Assembly (NCBI RefSeq): GCF_032854445.1
Contig: NC_088306.1
Location: 13,015,386-13,079,385, forward strand
Direction of reading: 5' to 3'
Source of the DNA: Liolophura sinensis
Taxonomy: Eukaryota > Mollusca > Polyplacophora > Chitonida > Chitonidae
DNA: 64,000 bases
The notes beneath the pieces were generated by a model. It made no database searches. It was not told the origin of the DNA and saw only the letters and a list, made by a program, of their open reading frames with translations. Position 1 is the stretch's first letter; each line of letters opens with the position of its first letter. This document shows, in pieces, positions 45,167 to 57,560 of the stretch. A program made the translations under genes and the position numbers.

Positions 45167-46191
45167 AATATATATGCTCTCAATTTAGTGGACACTTTGA
45201 AACAAGAAAAGTCTTTTTTATTTTGACAAATCTCCTCCTAGAGTAAATATGATATTGCTATAATTTGTATATTTGTGTATTTTGAAGCATGATAGCTTTG
45301 TTAGGTGACTTGCAGGCTTACCTTCCCTTCGATATGCAGTGAGGATTAGAACTGTTAAACCTTGAATTTTAAACCAAATTCTTTGCAAGAATGAAAATTG
45401 TGAGGGATTTGGACGTTAGAGTGATCTCCCCTTAAAAGACGGTTCAACAAACGTGGCCGGTATTACTGAAGAAGAACAATCCAGGCTCAACATTAAGCCC
45501 AATAAATACGGTCAATGAGAAATTCAATCCTATATGAAGTCATCTGGTCTTTTCCGTCTTTTATTGATTTTATATGCATATACACACCCTATAGTTTTAA
45601 CACTGGGCGGGACACATTCTGTACAATGCTTTAACAGGTGTGCACGAGTTTTCTCATGCAGTGATTTCACGCTCTCGATTAGCCCGATTAGAAAAATTGC
45701 TACAGAAGTTTTTCCAAGTCAAAATTTTCTGAAGAAAAATTCTTTTTGTCTTTCTTGGCAAGAGTGTATTTAAATTATTTTAATATTTATATGCCAATGA
45801 ATACTGTATACTTTAGCTGAAATATGAATGAATTGATGATTGTGGCTTAACATCACTTTGGCAGTATTTCAGTCAATTCGTAGCCGGAACAGTCATTTCG
45901 TAGCCAGAACAGCCATATGGCAGCCAGAACATGTTAAAACAAAGGGACAGTAACACCACTGGTGAAATTTAAATTGGCTTACTGAATACATATATGTGAC
46001 CCACATCACGCACAGCATCGCAGAGGGATACGCATTCTCACTAAAGCGCAAGCTATCCCTTCAGAGCCGACACGAGGGAAACTTGTTTTGGCTCATGGCT
46101 TGGACATGAAGGTATAGTGGAATCGGGAGCCCTCTGTTCTTACGCACGAGGTTTTGATGCAAGGGTTAGTGGTCTGTTTAGAGTAGTACAC

Positions 46192-46440
46192 TAGGCAGCT
46201 CGACTCATGACCAAGTCGTACCATGCCCGTGTCGTATCGTGACCAACTCGTACCATGTCCATGTCGTATCGTGACATACTCGTACCATGACCAAGTCGTG
46301 CCATAACCAAGTCGTGCCGTTACTAAACCGTACTCAACTCCAGTCCAGTCAAGTAGCACCCTGATCAACACGTGCCATGAACAACTCGTACCATGAAAAA
46401 CTCGTACCATGACCAAGTCCTACCGTGACCAAGTCGTGCT
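46192..46440. repeat. degenerate 15-bp minisatellite (CCATGACCAAGTCGT)
   Basis: About 16 diverged units of ACCATGACCAAGTCGT and GACCAACTCGT type. The 107-residue open frame on the minus strand reads through it and is not a gene. Confidence 0.85.
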
Positions 46441-46524
46441 AAATCGTATATATATTTATATATATAACCTTTTTATGTAACTCTGCGTTTCATATATCTC
46501 CATTAAAATATTTGGGAATCACGA

Positions 46525-46885
46525 ACCTGTCCGTGCTAGTTTAAAATCCTGTCAGTGTCAATTCACAATTCTCAGTCAGTGCAAGTTTAAAAACCTGTCA
46601 GTGTCAATTCACAATTCTCAGTCAGTGCCAGTTTAAAATCCTGTCAGTGTCAATTCACATTTCTCAGTCAGCGCCAGTTTAAAAGTCTCAGTCAGTGTCA
46701 ATTTAAAAACCTGTATATGTCAATTTAAAATATTTCAGCGCCAAATGAAAAGCCCAAGTCAGTGTCAATTTAAAAACCTGTATATGTCAATTTAAAATAT
46801 TGCAGCGCCAAATGAAAAGCCTCATTCAGTGCCAGTTTAAAAGTTTGTAAGTGCCAATTTAAAAGTGTGTCGGTGCCATGTTAAA
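46525..46885. repeat. second minisatellite (CAGTGTCAATT / CAGTGCCAGTTTAAAA)
   Basis: Short units built on CAGTCAGTGCCAGTTTAAAA and CTGTCAGTGTCAATTCACA alternate, with a longer duplicated block inside (CCTGTATATGTCAATTTAAA, then GCGCCAAATGAAAAGCC). It starts about 85 bp after the preceding, unrelated array. Confidence 0.85.
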
Positions 46886-48745
46886 GCCCTAGTTTACAAG
46901 CGCTACACACACTGCTACTTTGGCAGCCTTGGTCGCCTTGAAAAAAATAGATTAAAATAAAAAAATAGTAAATATTTTCTTCTCCAGGGCTAGATGCATT
47001 GGTTTTAACTGTTTACCTCTATTTAGACTAAAATAACCCTGCATGACAACCTTGAAAAATGTGTGACATAAGTATCATTAACTTTGCTCCATGCCTTCAA
47101 AAGATATCGTGTTTACGAACACTACTTTAGCACACTACACACTTAAAGCATTTTCAACAATGTGGACACACGGACGGGCGGATGAACGGACGCCGGCCGC
47201 AATTCTAGACCGAGGGGTGAAAAAATGTGACATCGCCACGATTATGTATTGCCTCGGATATTAACTTTAGTAGCAGTCCATCATTAAGGTACTATATTAA
47301 TCACTAGCGATATACATCTAATAGTATAACCCAGTCAAGTGTGTTTTTTTTTAAAACGTGCTGTCTTCCATCCCATAGAAGTGCACGTCACTGGATCTGC
47401 TGAAAAGTGAAATTAATATGGTCGAGTTGATATCGGTACTGGATATCTAAATACTGGTCACCGCCTTCTTCAACAAAAGATAATCACGTCGAATTATTTG
47501 CTCAGCGGAGACGGTGACACTGAATATTTTATCGGAACACGTGCTGTTATGTACACGGAACACGATAGAAGGGGTTTTTTTCAAATAGATATACATGTAT
47601 TCATTTATTGAGGAAAATGTTTGTTACAATAGTTGTTACAGGTCCAGTATCGAATTTAACATACTGTTTCGTTGTACTATTAAATCTCTTTCATTCGGAT
47701 GTAGACTTGTAGAATAACACATGGACCTGGCAATGTTTCATAGCTTTCATTCTATGTTTTTTCTCAGTTAAAATCGGCAATAAAGGTAAAAAATTTACAA
47801 CGCTTCTCAGCCTTGTCGCATTGTAACTTTTTCAAACTTTACAATCATTTTAACACTATAAATAGAGAACGAACGATTCTGCTATTGACTGAAGGTAATA
47901 CTTTGAGCTATTCTTGGTAAAAACATGAAATTTGATTTCATTACCGAATATGGATGTTTTGCAAAAAATCTCCGGTACAGCCCCTATACATACTGTCTAG
48001 TTTCAAACAACCCGCATTAGTTGGCAGAAAAACTACATAAAGCTATTGATTATCGATCGCCTAGAACGGCATGCGTGTTATATACATTTTCCCTCATATA
48101 TAACCAATGTCTACACTCTTCATCTGTGTACTATATTAATGGTAACGGAGACTTACATTGTGACGTTTTCGTGCAAAATATATTATTTTTTGGATGAAGT
48201 AGCTGTAGGCCAAACGCAATGTATGTATATAAATAGGCTTTGTTCCAAGTTTAGACACCTGTCTGTAAGCAGAAGACATATCATTTCACCATAGACATTA
48301 TACTATAGTATGACAGGACATCACCTAATGCGTAAAAATGTCGTGACCCCCATTTAATTCCAGACTCAGGGGCGACTCCGGATATTTATGTCACAGCAGG
48401 CTATCCAACCGACAAAACCAGATAAGCTTAAGTGTATAAACATTTCAAGAGCCTTGAGTTATAAGCGTTCTCATGACTACATGTCTGGCAGCGTTATCTT
48501 CGAACAATCTCCTCAGTTTCCAGCACAGTACATGTCTATTCTTGGGATTTTTCAGTTAAATGACGACGAGAAGTCATTAGGTGTGTGTAAACTGTTTCTA
48601 CGTGTGTTGGCGCGAACCGGGCTTGATCCCAGGCTTCCCGACTTCGAGATAGAATGCAGTACATTTTGATATTTTTACGCGTTCCTGTTGAATTGTTCTA
48701 TTAGTCCAAAGTATGGACTAATAGGGGGCCAAAGTATGATTGCTG

Positions 48746-48759
48746 CCCCCCCCCCCCCC
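48746..48759 (+). repeat. poly-C run (14 C)
   Basis: An uninterrupted C run; its length is a likely weak point for sequencing accuracy. Confidence 0.95.
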
Positions 48760-49237
48760 TTTCAATTTTTACGTGCCAGGCAAAATTTAATCCGGCAGGA
48801 AATGCAAAGTAGATACCCTAGCGCCTCGTTATGAAATATCAGTTCTTCCACATTTACTGTACTATTAAAATGAACAACAAAGACAATATAAAATCTTCTG
48901 ATTCAAGTAGATTAATTCGTTACCGATATATCACACAGTTTAGATCTACATTTTCTTTAGTTTCACAAATAACCCGAAGTAAGAAAGTATTAAAAATTCT
49001 TTATTTTCTCAACATCACGTAAGGCTGTTCAATGACGCCTTTTCAGATGGACATTTGTGGCTGTCATATTAAAATCGGGGCCCCAGATTTTAAACTCGGG
49101 GCTTCTACGTTAAATTGGGAATCAGGACTGTTAAACTCGGATCACTGACTTTTTAAATTTTTTACGGCTTTTAATCACGTCGTCTCGGGGCATCATTTAA
49201 CTTCAAATGGCTCAAATCTCGTCTATAGGATAATCTA

Positions 49238-49300
49238 GTGTGGTGGAGCTTCCGTGGCCTAGGCGGCTCATGGATCCTCACCTTATGTGCGGTGTTACAT
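49238..49300 (+). repeat. short tRNA-head-like motif, copy 1
   Basis: GGAGCTTCCGTGGCCTAGGC followed by GGCTCATGGATCCTC. A related motif lies at 49787-49820 and a third near 310-360. They look like heads of a degraded SINE. Confidence 0.4.
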
Positions 49301-49546
49301 TTTAAACTGCCCCACAACCCACCTCCCACCTTCAACTATACATTTTTACAACCATGTCAGTACCATGTTAGAGCACTTTGTACTCTTTAAGCCCTATGTC
49401 TAAGTGGCCCAACTTTGAATGGTTGCTCAACAATATGTTCATGGCAATCTGGGGTCGCGGAGCCTCCGGGACCAAATGTGAAGGGGTAGAGTTAAAAAGT
49501 GAAAACGTTTCAGCATGTCACTTTTCCGGCTTTATACTCTAATGAC

Positions 49547-49720
49547 GTAGCGGTAAGATTACGACCCTTTCTCCGGGTATAGAAGTGGCGTATTCATAAA
49601 TATTATCGAAACACGTCTAACCCTAACCCATAAAAACATATTTCCAGTGATGACGTCTTTCATTAATATTCATGAATACGCCAAGCCTACTTGCAGAAAG
49701 GGTTGGAATCTTACCACTTC
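49547..49720. mobile_element. 174-bp MITE with about 50-bp TIRs and 10-bp TSD
   Basis: The left end reads GTAGCGGTAAGATTACGACC and the right end, inverted, GAAGTGGTAAGATTCCAACC. The inverted similarity continues through CCCTTTCT and GGCGTATTCATRAATATT. The element is flanked by perfect 10-bp direct repeats CTCTAATGAC at 49537-49546 and 49721-49730. A 9-11 bp target duplication is typical of Mutator-like (MULE) DNA transposons, so this is probably a non-autonomous member. It has no coding capacity. Confidence 0.85.
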
Positions 49721-51071
49721 CTCTAATGACCCCATCCCCGGTGCTCCAAAATGGCTGAGATCTCATTTAAAGGAATCCACGGTTATACGGAGCTTCCGGG
49801 GCCTAGGCGGCCTTTTGTCCCTCGTTGAATGTACTCTGATAGTTCCTCCTCCCACTCACACACACACACTCACCCACTATTAATTCCCTTCTGACGCCAC
49901 TGAAATATGACAATAATTAAATCAACTTGTATGTATGTAAGGTTGAGGTTTAACGTCATAAAATCAACCAGAGGTTCAAACCTTACCTTCGACATTGAAT
50001 TTGCACATTTTCCGACTTTCACTGTTCATGGGTCATCGGTGGGTATGGCCGTTTGTTCAGTCTATCGTTTGTCTAAGATCAGTTGTCTTCTACCAATATT
50101 GTGTATATACATGTATCTACATGTCATTTGGAAAGGTTCGTCAGTAACCTGAAAGAAGTCAATACTCCGAACACTCAAAATTCCTCGTATAATCAGTTAG
50201 TGAAAGAATGTTGAGAATGGCGTCAAATAAAATAAAAAATAAATAACACATGAAATAAAGACATATGTGAGGCAATTCTCTTGCTTATCGACAGTTGTTC
50301 GATTGTGCACGGCTCCAAAAGCTCTTTACCGCACATGCATGTGCCGCTCTTTGTAAAACGAGCGTACGGGGAGCGACACCTGCATGCGCTGTGAGTTAAA
50401 ATTACCGACTGCAGGTTTCGGTGTTCAAGCCAGATGATCACCCAGTCGAGGCCGTCTTTTGGCACAGAGGTCGGGTGTTCATCTAGCTTGGACACCGAAA
50501 CCGGCAGGCGGTAACTGACTTATACAGCCGTTTCATTGCATGCATTAAAATTCACCGGTATGGATATATATGCGACGCACACGCATAGGCTTGTAACACT
50601 ATGTATTTCACTAATATATTAGCGATATTGATGCCATGACAAACTATGCATAAGTCTACCACACAGGCCCTACGTTTACTTCGTATAAACCAATTTAGTA
50701 TTTTTTTTTTGAGTTTAAAAGTAACCAATAAGTTATCTTACGTTAGCCTGAAAAAATGCTCCAAATTTCTATTTTTATATAGCCTTCAAACACTTTTTAC
50801 CAGCAGAACTTCATCTATTGAGGGACTCGAGGAAAATATTTCTCAACACGACAATTTCTCCGAACAAATAGGTCACTACAGGCGAAAAATCCCCATCCCC
50901 TGTGTACCGTTTTAAACAACTAACTTAGTGCAGATATATGTAACAACTCATTTAGAAGATTTAATAGATATTTTCTGATTATTGCAAATCACAAATTTGC
51001 TTTAAAAAAACAAACAAATCCAGTAGCTCGTAAAACTGAATTCGCTATACTGAAAATGGAAGCATGTTTAC

Positions 51072-51148
51072 CTTTAGTTGTTGGAATTGCTGGGACAAAG
51101 GGCGTTCTGCCGAGCGCGGTGTTGTTGTTGTCGTTGAAAAGTGTCAGT
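51072..51148 (-). other. possible exon end, unrecognised
   Basis: On the minus strand an open frame with gene-like composition (LFNDNNNTALGRTPFVPAI) ends at a good donor-like site (AAAG/GTAAAC at 51072). The frame would continue past the SINE insertion site to about 51370 in the pre-insertion sequence. No acceptor or start codon is convincing, and I do not recognise the peptide. Confidence 0.2.
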
Positions 51149-51160
51149 ACCGAGAAAAGA

Positions 51161-51308
51161 ATTATTTATTTATTTGATTGGTGTTTTACGCCGTACTCAA
51201 GAGTATTTCACTTATACGGCCAGCATTATGGTGGGTGGAAACCGGGCAGAGCCCGGGGGAAACCCACGACCATCCGCAGGTTGCTGGAAGACCTTCCAAC
51301 TTACGGCC
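51161..51308 (-). repeat. SINE family A insertion with 12-bp target duplication
   Basis: The 3' two thirds of family A (tail TTATTTATTTATTTGATTGG, body GTGGAAACCGGGCAGAGCCC, CATCCGCAGGTTGCTGG), flanked by perfect 12-bp repeats ACCGAGAAAAGA at 51149-51160 and 51309-51320. It is 5'-truncated at the ACGGCC before the tRNA head. The intact duplication and near-consensus body mark it as one of the youngest copies here. Confidence 0.9.
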
Positions 51309-54300
51309 ACCGAGAAAAGATAGTACGATCGTATGCGGACGGCCTTACCCAGCTCCCGTAAAATGGCCTAACGTGACCAACTTTCTAGTGCTTATGCCAG
51401 CAGTAGCAAACGAGAAATACCCAATACCCTCAAGAGGTGGGCTACGGACAAAGAGATCCGATTTCAAATCCCGAAGAGTGAATAAGCCAGTTTCTAAATG
51501 GAATCCGCGAAATTAGTACTTCACTAGAACACCTATGATGCGTTTGCAAATCCGTGGGTACGTGGGCTGAATGACCCGCGGCAAACAAAGGAACCCGTGT
51601 GTAATTAAAAATACACCGTATATACATAACCTGGTAACGGCGCATGCGCTGTGGCTAGAACACGGTTGCCTTTTACACTGATTATGCAATACACGGAGGA
51701 CACGTCCTCAAAACCTGCGACTGACGTTTCCGTCAACTATCTTGTTTCCGGGTGTAACATGTGTATAAGTCAGTAAGGGTACTAGAGGCTGACATTCATG
51801 CAGAAGACAGTATCTTGTTCCACGGTTCCTCCATCCAGTATAAATTGGTCATCGTAAAAAAGTAACTATACAAAATTTGCTAGTGGTAGCGGTGATGTAA
51901 AGCGAAAGTAGAGAGGGACACATGTATGGTAACAAAGACCTACGTACTAGACCGATCTCCTTAATTACAGCGCATGCGTCGCTCCCTACGCTCGCTTTAC
52001 ATAACTTCCACCACTAGTAAGTTTTTTTTTTACAGATATCTTGAACTACGCCTAGGTAATGGGGGTCACAGTAATGAGGGCAGGAAGAGATATCAGAAAA
52101 TACAAAATCTCTGTTTCAACTTTTTTCTATTATTACTTGATGCAGGTGTATTGTCTTTATCTAATGTATGTTCAGCATCTCTCTGGAGATCACGTGGTTG
52201 GGTTAATACCAGAAAGAAATTGTCCCTTTTATTTTGTGCCCATTTTTGCCATGCTTCTGCACGGGTTGGCCATTCTGATTTCGCTCACGCTAGGGCGATC
52301 ACGTGATTTCCAACGTTTGGGCCTGTATGAAAGAAGCGCCCAAGTGAGACGTTGATCAACCTGGCTTGTGATGTAATATACGTCTGAAAGTGATAAATAC
52401 TTGAAACTTGTCTGAGTTCAAGTGCACTTTCACATATATACATATACGCTAAACATAATCATGCTCCATTAGTGTGCAGACCTAAATCCCTATAGGCTTA
52501 TTTCTATGTTTACATTTACCAGGCAACAGCTAAGGGTTGCCACACTACATAACTGTATATATGCCTGTACGTATGTTCTTTGTGACTATTAACTATACCA
52601 TTTTGAATGGTAATGGTTTAAATACATGTATGATGCTATATTGTAATCACCTGCGTTTTCTTTCATCGTATACTTCACTAGCTTTAATTATCTATAGTAA
52701 GTTATTCTCCTGGATACACCACACGCAAGAACTTTATTTCCTTTACTAATACCGTACTAACCTTAACACAAACAATAATACGGTTCATTATGTACATCAA
52801 ACATAACATTCTTAAATAATGTACAACAATGTGTGGTTAATAAAGACACAAATGTGTGCAAAATGGTCGAAACCTATGACCGATGGCTTCGATTCAGAAC
52901 GGGTTGATACTTATTAATAAAGAAAGTTTCTTTAACATCAAACGAAGCCTGGTTTCCGTCCCAAACTTTGTAAACTGGGAGAACTTTGAAAGGCGAACTT
53001 TGAACATTATAAAAGAAATTTGAGGATGAAATGCATTAAGGATAGCAAACAGCGTTTTGATTGGCCCATTTTTGATGGTCATAAAAGAAAACAATCATCT
53101 AAACAAAGTTACTACTGTTTTTCAAAGATTTTACCATACTCAGTTCCGTATTTCGAAAAAATAGTTTCACACCTTAAGTTCACCTTACAGTCGCGTTGGA
53201 ATCAAAACGTTTGGGCTCCGTGATATCTGGATGAACTGTTACGTATTATTTTTCCCCTTAATTTAGTATCATTACTCTCGTTACTCTCTATACAAAAAAT
53301 AAACAATACTAGATCTGGGTTTAAGGTACTCTCCTTACGCAGAGGACCGTAGCCGTAAGTCTACTCAACCTCTGCTGAAAAGCCTGCACATCTCGCATAC
53401 GGTGACGTAAACATAGCTATATAACATAATCCTGGCCGACCACTGGAATCGACTCTACTATCTTCTGGCGGGAAGTCGTAAACAGTAAATGACAGTCGAC
53501 ATGTGCAGACACCTAGAGCTCTATATACGACAATCATGCGATTCGATGGTCACGCCAAAGAAATGGAAAGATTATGTGGATTTCAAGGTGTACTGTGGAA
53601 TTTGTTGAGCACAACTAGTATTCACAGTGAATAATCGTGTGACAACTCAAAGGCGTGATTTGACGACGGAAAGTAAGATAGGGAGCTCCTGGACGCTTTC
53701 CACTTCGTTCTTCTGGTAAAAGGAGAGGGCTATGTTTGCATGCCATGTTCTGTGAGCCTAAATAAATTAGAAAAGGCTTTCTGGAAAGAGAAAACCTGCA
53801 AACGAGAGAGGGGGGATATTTGCAAGGATAACAAAAGTGCAATGGGAAACGAACAAACTGAGAGTGGCTCGAATGGCCGTCGAATGGCCATCTCCCCGCA
53901 TTAAGAAGAGATCTAGAGCTATCGCCCTCCACGGGGGGCGAGATAGACAATGTTTCAACCAGTTCTGCTCCAGTACTACAAGCTGTTGTTGTAAGTTAGA
54001 GGAAGTTGTATTTTCTTCAGTATAATTACTTACAACCCTTTCTGACAAACAAGGGCCGCAGCTTCTCTGCTAATTTCCTCGCATTCGTGTCCTTCGGTCG
54101 ACACCTTATTTTTGCCAGTTCTTGCTTGATGATGAATATTAATGAAGGCACACCCCCACTTCAACCAATGAAAACTTGTAGTCTTTTTTTCTCGTACGGA
54201 GCGTTCATTGGCTAGCACTCATTACATCACTGTCCACGTGTGTACGAATGTGATACCTATTTCGACAGACCAAAAACCGGTAGCTAACGGCCGTCTGGTT

Positions 54301-54521
54301 TAGAGAGACTAGGTTTATGGGATTTGGCAATTCTTTTGTAGGCCTGGATATGACCTGCGCAATATATATTCAAAAGAGAATAACAATGAAATATTAAAAA
54401 AGTTTTGAAAAGCTTGTATACGGCAAGTTAATGTTTTTTTCATTTAATCCAAAAAAATGTGCAATTGTGAGAAAAAAAAAGATTGACTAATACACCTGTA
54501 AGGCATTAACTACATGTACAT

Positions 54522-54547
54522 CACACACACACACACACACACACACA
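54522..54547. repeat. (CA)n microsatellite
   Basis: About 13 CA units. Confidence 0.96.
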
Positions 54548-55459
54548 AATGCAAATTATAGTAATTTATTTATTCCAGTTGAATGGGCATTACATAGTCT
54601 GTTCTTTTTCATAGCTTTCTTCATTTCTCTCCTCGTTTGTATTTGCCCTCGTCTGTTATCTTTCATTTGCCTTCTCCTTCCAGTTATTGGCGTACATATG
54701 CGTTTTGTTCAATATCGATCCTAAAAGAAAGAAATAAACAAAAACACTGCACTCATATAATGGGTTCTCAAATCCTAATTTTAGTGAACTATAACATTGT
54801 GTCTCGGTATATATATACAACCAACAGCGATGTTAAAATACTCTAGTGTCATGGACTTCTTTGGAGACACGAATTTCACAAACTACATACTCGTCTCACC
54901 AAGCTAATTATTACTGTCGCAGTTAAGCTGGACAATTGACCTCATGTGGGATTAACTTGGTCTTGTAAGCTCCAATAATTAATTAGGCGCTTGTTAATTT
55001 TGCTTTTTCCCCCCACACTATTATAGTCCACAATAATTTGGAAATTATATACTTCAGCTTATAATCTGAATGTATATACATGTTCAGTAGTATACACACT
55101 ATACTACTTGTTCCGTTAACACATGGACGTCAATTTGTGTTGTTCCAAAGGAAGATATCCTTATGTCTAATATTTTTCTGCAAAATGCCGCAAATGTGAA
55201 GGGGACAAGTCACTACCAATTTGCTTATTTGCATAATGTACTGAAATAAAATAAAGTAAAATCAGGAAAATGAAATACCTACCCACTTATGGCAAAGTAT
55301 GGGAAAATATCGTCGTAAATGCAGGTGACAGACGAGCTGTTGTTCCACGTGGTATATACCACAATGCATTTCATCGGAAAAGGCATGCAATAACTGGGCC
55401 AGTGCTGGCATGACACTCACCCTGAAGCCATATATGCTGAAGTCGGCCCGTTAACATGC

Positions 55460-55933
55460 GGCTCGAACCCTACCTTATTTTTGCTATCCACCGATTCCCT
55501 AAAACGCCCGAAATGAAATATGTCAAAACCAGCATTGGTAAACCAACTTTCAACAGTAATCCAGCCGTTTAAACTTTCCCATCGGACAATCAACATCTGC
55601 AATGTTTGGAATTGCTTTCTTTTCTTTTTTTTTTTCATCTTCGGGCAGGGTGACGGGTCGCAAAAATTTGATCCCACTAAACATTCTGTTTTTTAGGGCA
55701 TGCAATTCTTAAAGAGAATGTTAGGTCGGATAAACTTTTCGGGGCCCATCACCTTTCCCGAAGTTGAAAAAAAAATTCTGAAAATGGCAGACGTTGATTT
55801 GAGTTGTCCAATTCTAAAGTTTAAATGGCTGGATTACTGTAGAAAGATGGTTTACCAAGGCTGTTTTTGACACATTAAATTTTGGCCGTTTAAGGGAATT
55901 GGTGGATATTAAAAATAACGTAGAGTTCGAGCC
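55460..55933. repeat. large imperfect palindrome (foldback), about 225-bp arms, 26-bp loop
   Basis: The left arm 55460-55687 and right arm 55714-55933 are inverted copies: GGCTCGAAC at the outer left and GTTCGAGCC at the outer right, ATCCACCGATTCCCTAAAAC against GTTTAAGGGAATTGGTGGAT, and AACATTCT / AGAATGTT at the loop. Weaker inverted similarity may continue outward to about 55381 and 56035. The open frame at 55417-55677 lies in the left arm; I do not recognise it. No target duplication is evident. Confidence 0.85.
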
Positions 55934-56154
55934 AGTTTGTTTTGTGAAATTGTCCGCGTGGAAGTCTATATGACCGAAACAGCGGGATACCGTAGGGACG
56001 TCCAGCTTAGCTTTGAGCTAAGTTATAGCATGTCGGTTACTGGGCCAGATTTGCTTTAAAACGGCGTTGTTGCGGCAGACACACTTCTGCGCTTGCCGTT
56101 ATAGCCTTCATGCCCGACAGCGGCCTGTATCGGTTCTGTACGGTAATGTTAACT

Positions 56155-56305
56155 GGTGACTCGCTTGGCGCTCAGCACTGAGAGGATATATGACTGGTTC
56201 ACCCTGCCACAAGAAGACACACACACCTAATGGCTCCTCGTCGTCATATGACTGAAAAATTCTTAAGTATGACGTTAAACCCCAAGCATACATGCATACA
56301 CTATA
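56155..56305 (+). repeat. SINE family B, 3' half
   Basis: GACTCGCTTGGCGCTCAGCA, GACTGGTTCACCC and the 3' domain CGTCGTCATATGACTGAAAA, ending ACGTTAAACCCCAAGCATAC. It is more diverged than the copy at 43795. Confidence 0.75.
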
Positions 56306-57419
56306 ACGTGACCGGTTATACCACACTGTGAGGCGCCCATATTACATAACACGTGACGGTTGGACCGCAAAAAATTGTAGGCCACGCCTACATAATGTTA
56401 TCGGTCACGTCATTCTTGTCTGAGGAAACATGCGACTGGTTCATTACACGCAGATGGAAACTGTTATCTACCACAATACTGGGATATAGGATTTTCCAGA
56501 AGGGGTGATAGGTTAGGCGCGCCTGGTCGTTAAATAATAGGTCAATTTATCTTTGCCAGCTTTGGCCGAATCTGTTATGAAAATAAGCGTTGTTAATACA
56601 ACAATAATAACGCAGGCATATTGCATTGTAAATTATACAGACTTCTGGCAATTTCTTCAGAAGATATAAATGTATATTCGAATTTTGCAATACCTGTCCT
56701 CCCGAGAATTCGTGCTGTCCCCGATAGAAAAAAATGGTATGGACTAACCGTGATGTTAGGTGCTGGATAAGAGAGCTGAGTTTCACGAAAGCCAGAAATT
56801 AAGATCACATGAAGGCAGTAATACGTACATATCGTGTTAAATTTATTACTATGAACATTCTACTATAGAAAAGATCTCAACTTACAAATAAATCGTAACT
56901 GGGTCATCGTTTTACTAGCCTCCCCCCCGTGCTTGTAATAGGGTAACCTGTATTATGACCTCCATGACGCGTGACGTCATTCGCCCCGTTTGCAAATGCC
57001 TGTTCACATGTTGTGAATCTTGTATCACTGCACCACCTTGCACGTTAAAATATTTTGTGCAGATGTTAATAAATTAGACAGTGTGAATAATTAGTTTATG
57101 ATTATGCAGTACTTTCTTTGATTTATGACTATGGTTGTTATAACAAGACGTACTGGTCACATTATTCAGTTGAGAAATAGTCCATTAAGAGCCTGAAGAA
57201 GGTAGTGATGCGGTCGTTTTCGACCATCGTTTTCGCCATTGCTTGGAATTACTGCTCGGCGGTCCTCGAATGTCAAGATTTTCATCAGAGTTTTATGTGA
57301 ATTTGTTTTCAGATCGTATGGTTTACACTTGTAGCCGACAGATAAGTATTTCGCGCACCGTCTGGTATGAGTTTTGTTGCCCTGAGTGAAATACTTTTGG
57401 AGTACACAACATTATAATT

Positions 57420-57560
57420 GGAGGGAAGTGTTCCGGATTCGAGTGAAGCGACTGCGCGCTCTCGTAGGCGCCGGTGAACTGGATCTGACTGACTGGGAAT
57501 TTATACTGTGTCATGGATGTATAGCGTGTGCTCAGAAATCGTGTAGGTAAAACAAGTAGG
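57420..57560 (+). promoter_or_regulatory. possible promoter and non-coding first exon of the TBL1XR1-type gene
   Basis: A locally CpG-rich stretch (GAAGCGACTGCGCGCTCTCG, GGCGCCGG), unlike its AT-rich surroundings, ends at a donor-like TGTAG/GTAAAA at about 57546. It lies about 2.9 kb upstream of the first coding exon. Position and composition are the only support. Confidence 0.25.

Larger units (their letters stand above)
41993..57300. other. gene-free stretch between FAM43 and the TBL1XR1-type gene
   Basis: The roughly 400 bp upstream of FAM43 probably contains its promoter, but I see no decisive box. The rest is AT-rich and repeat-laden, with the elements listed separately. Open frames at 48388-48669, 52059-52355, 53615-54048 and 56547-56808 show no recognisable motif. 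At 53920-53948 there is a short GC-rich hairpin (TATCGCCCTCC / GGGGGGCGAGATA). Confidence 0.45.

Noticed and set aside
46093-46416. 107-residue minus-strand open frame rich in YGTSW-type repeats
   Set aside because: It is produced by the 15-bp minisatellite in the same region.
53615-54048. Overlapping minus-strand open frames of 111 and 93 residues
   Set aside because: There is no recognisable motif, no conserved splice context, and the two frames overlap each other. I cannot support a gene.
57180-57260. GCCTGAAGAAGGTAG-type motif resembling the 3' ends of some retroelements
   Set aside because: The motif is short and isolated, with no repeat ends or coding sequence around it.
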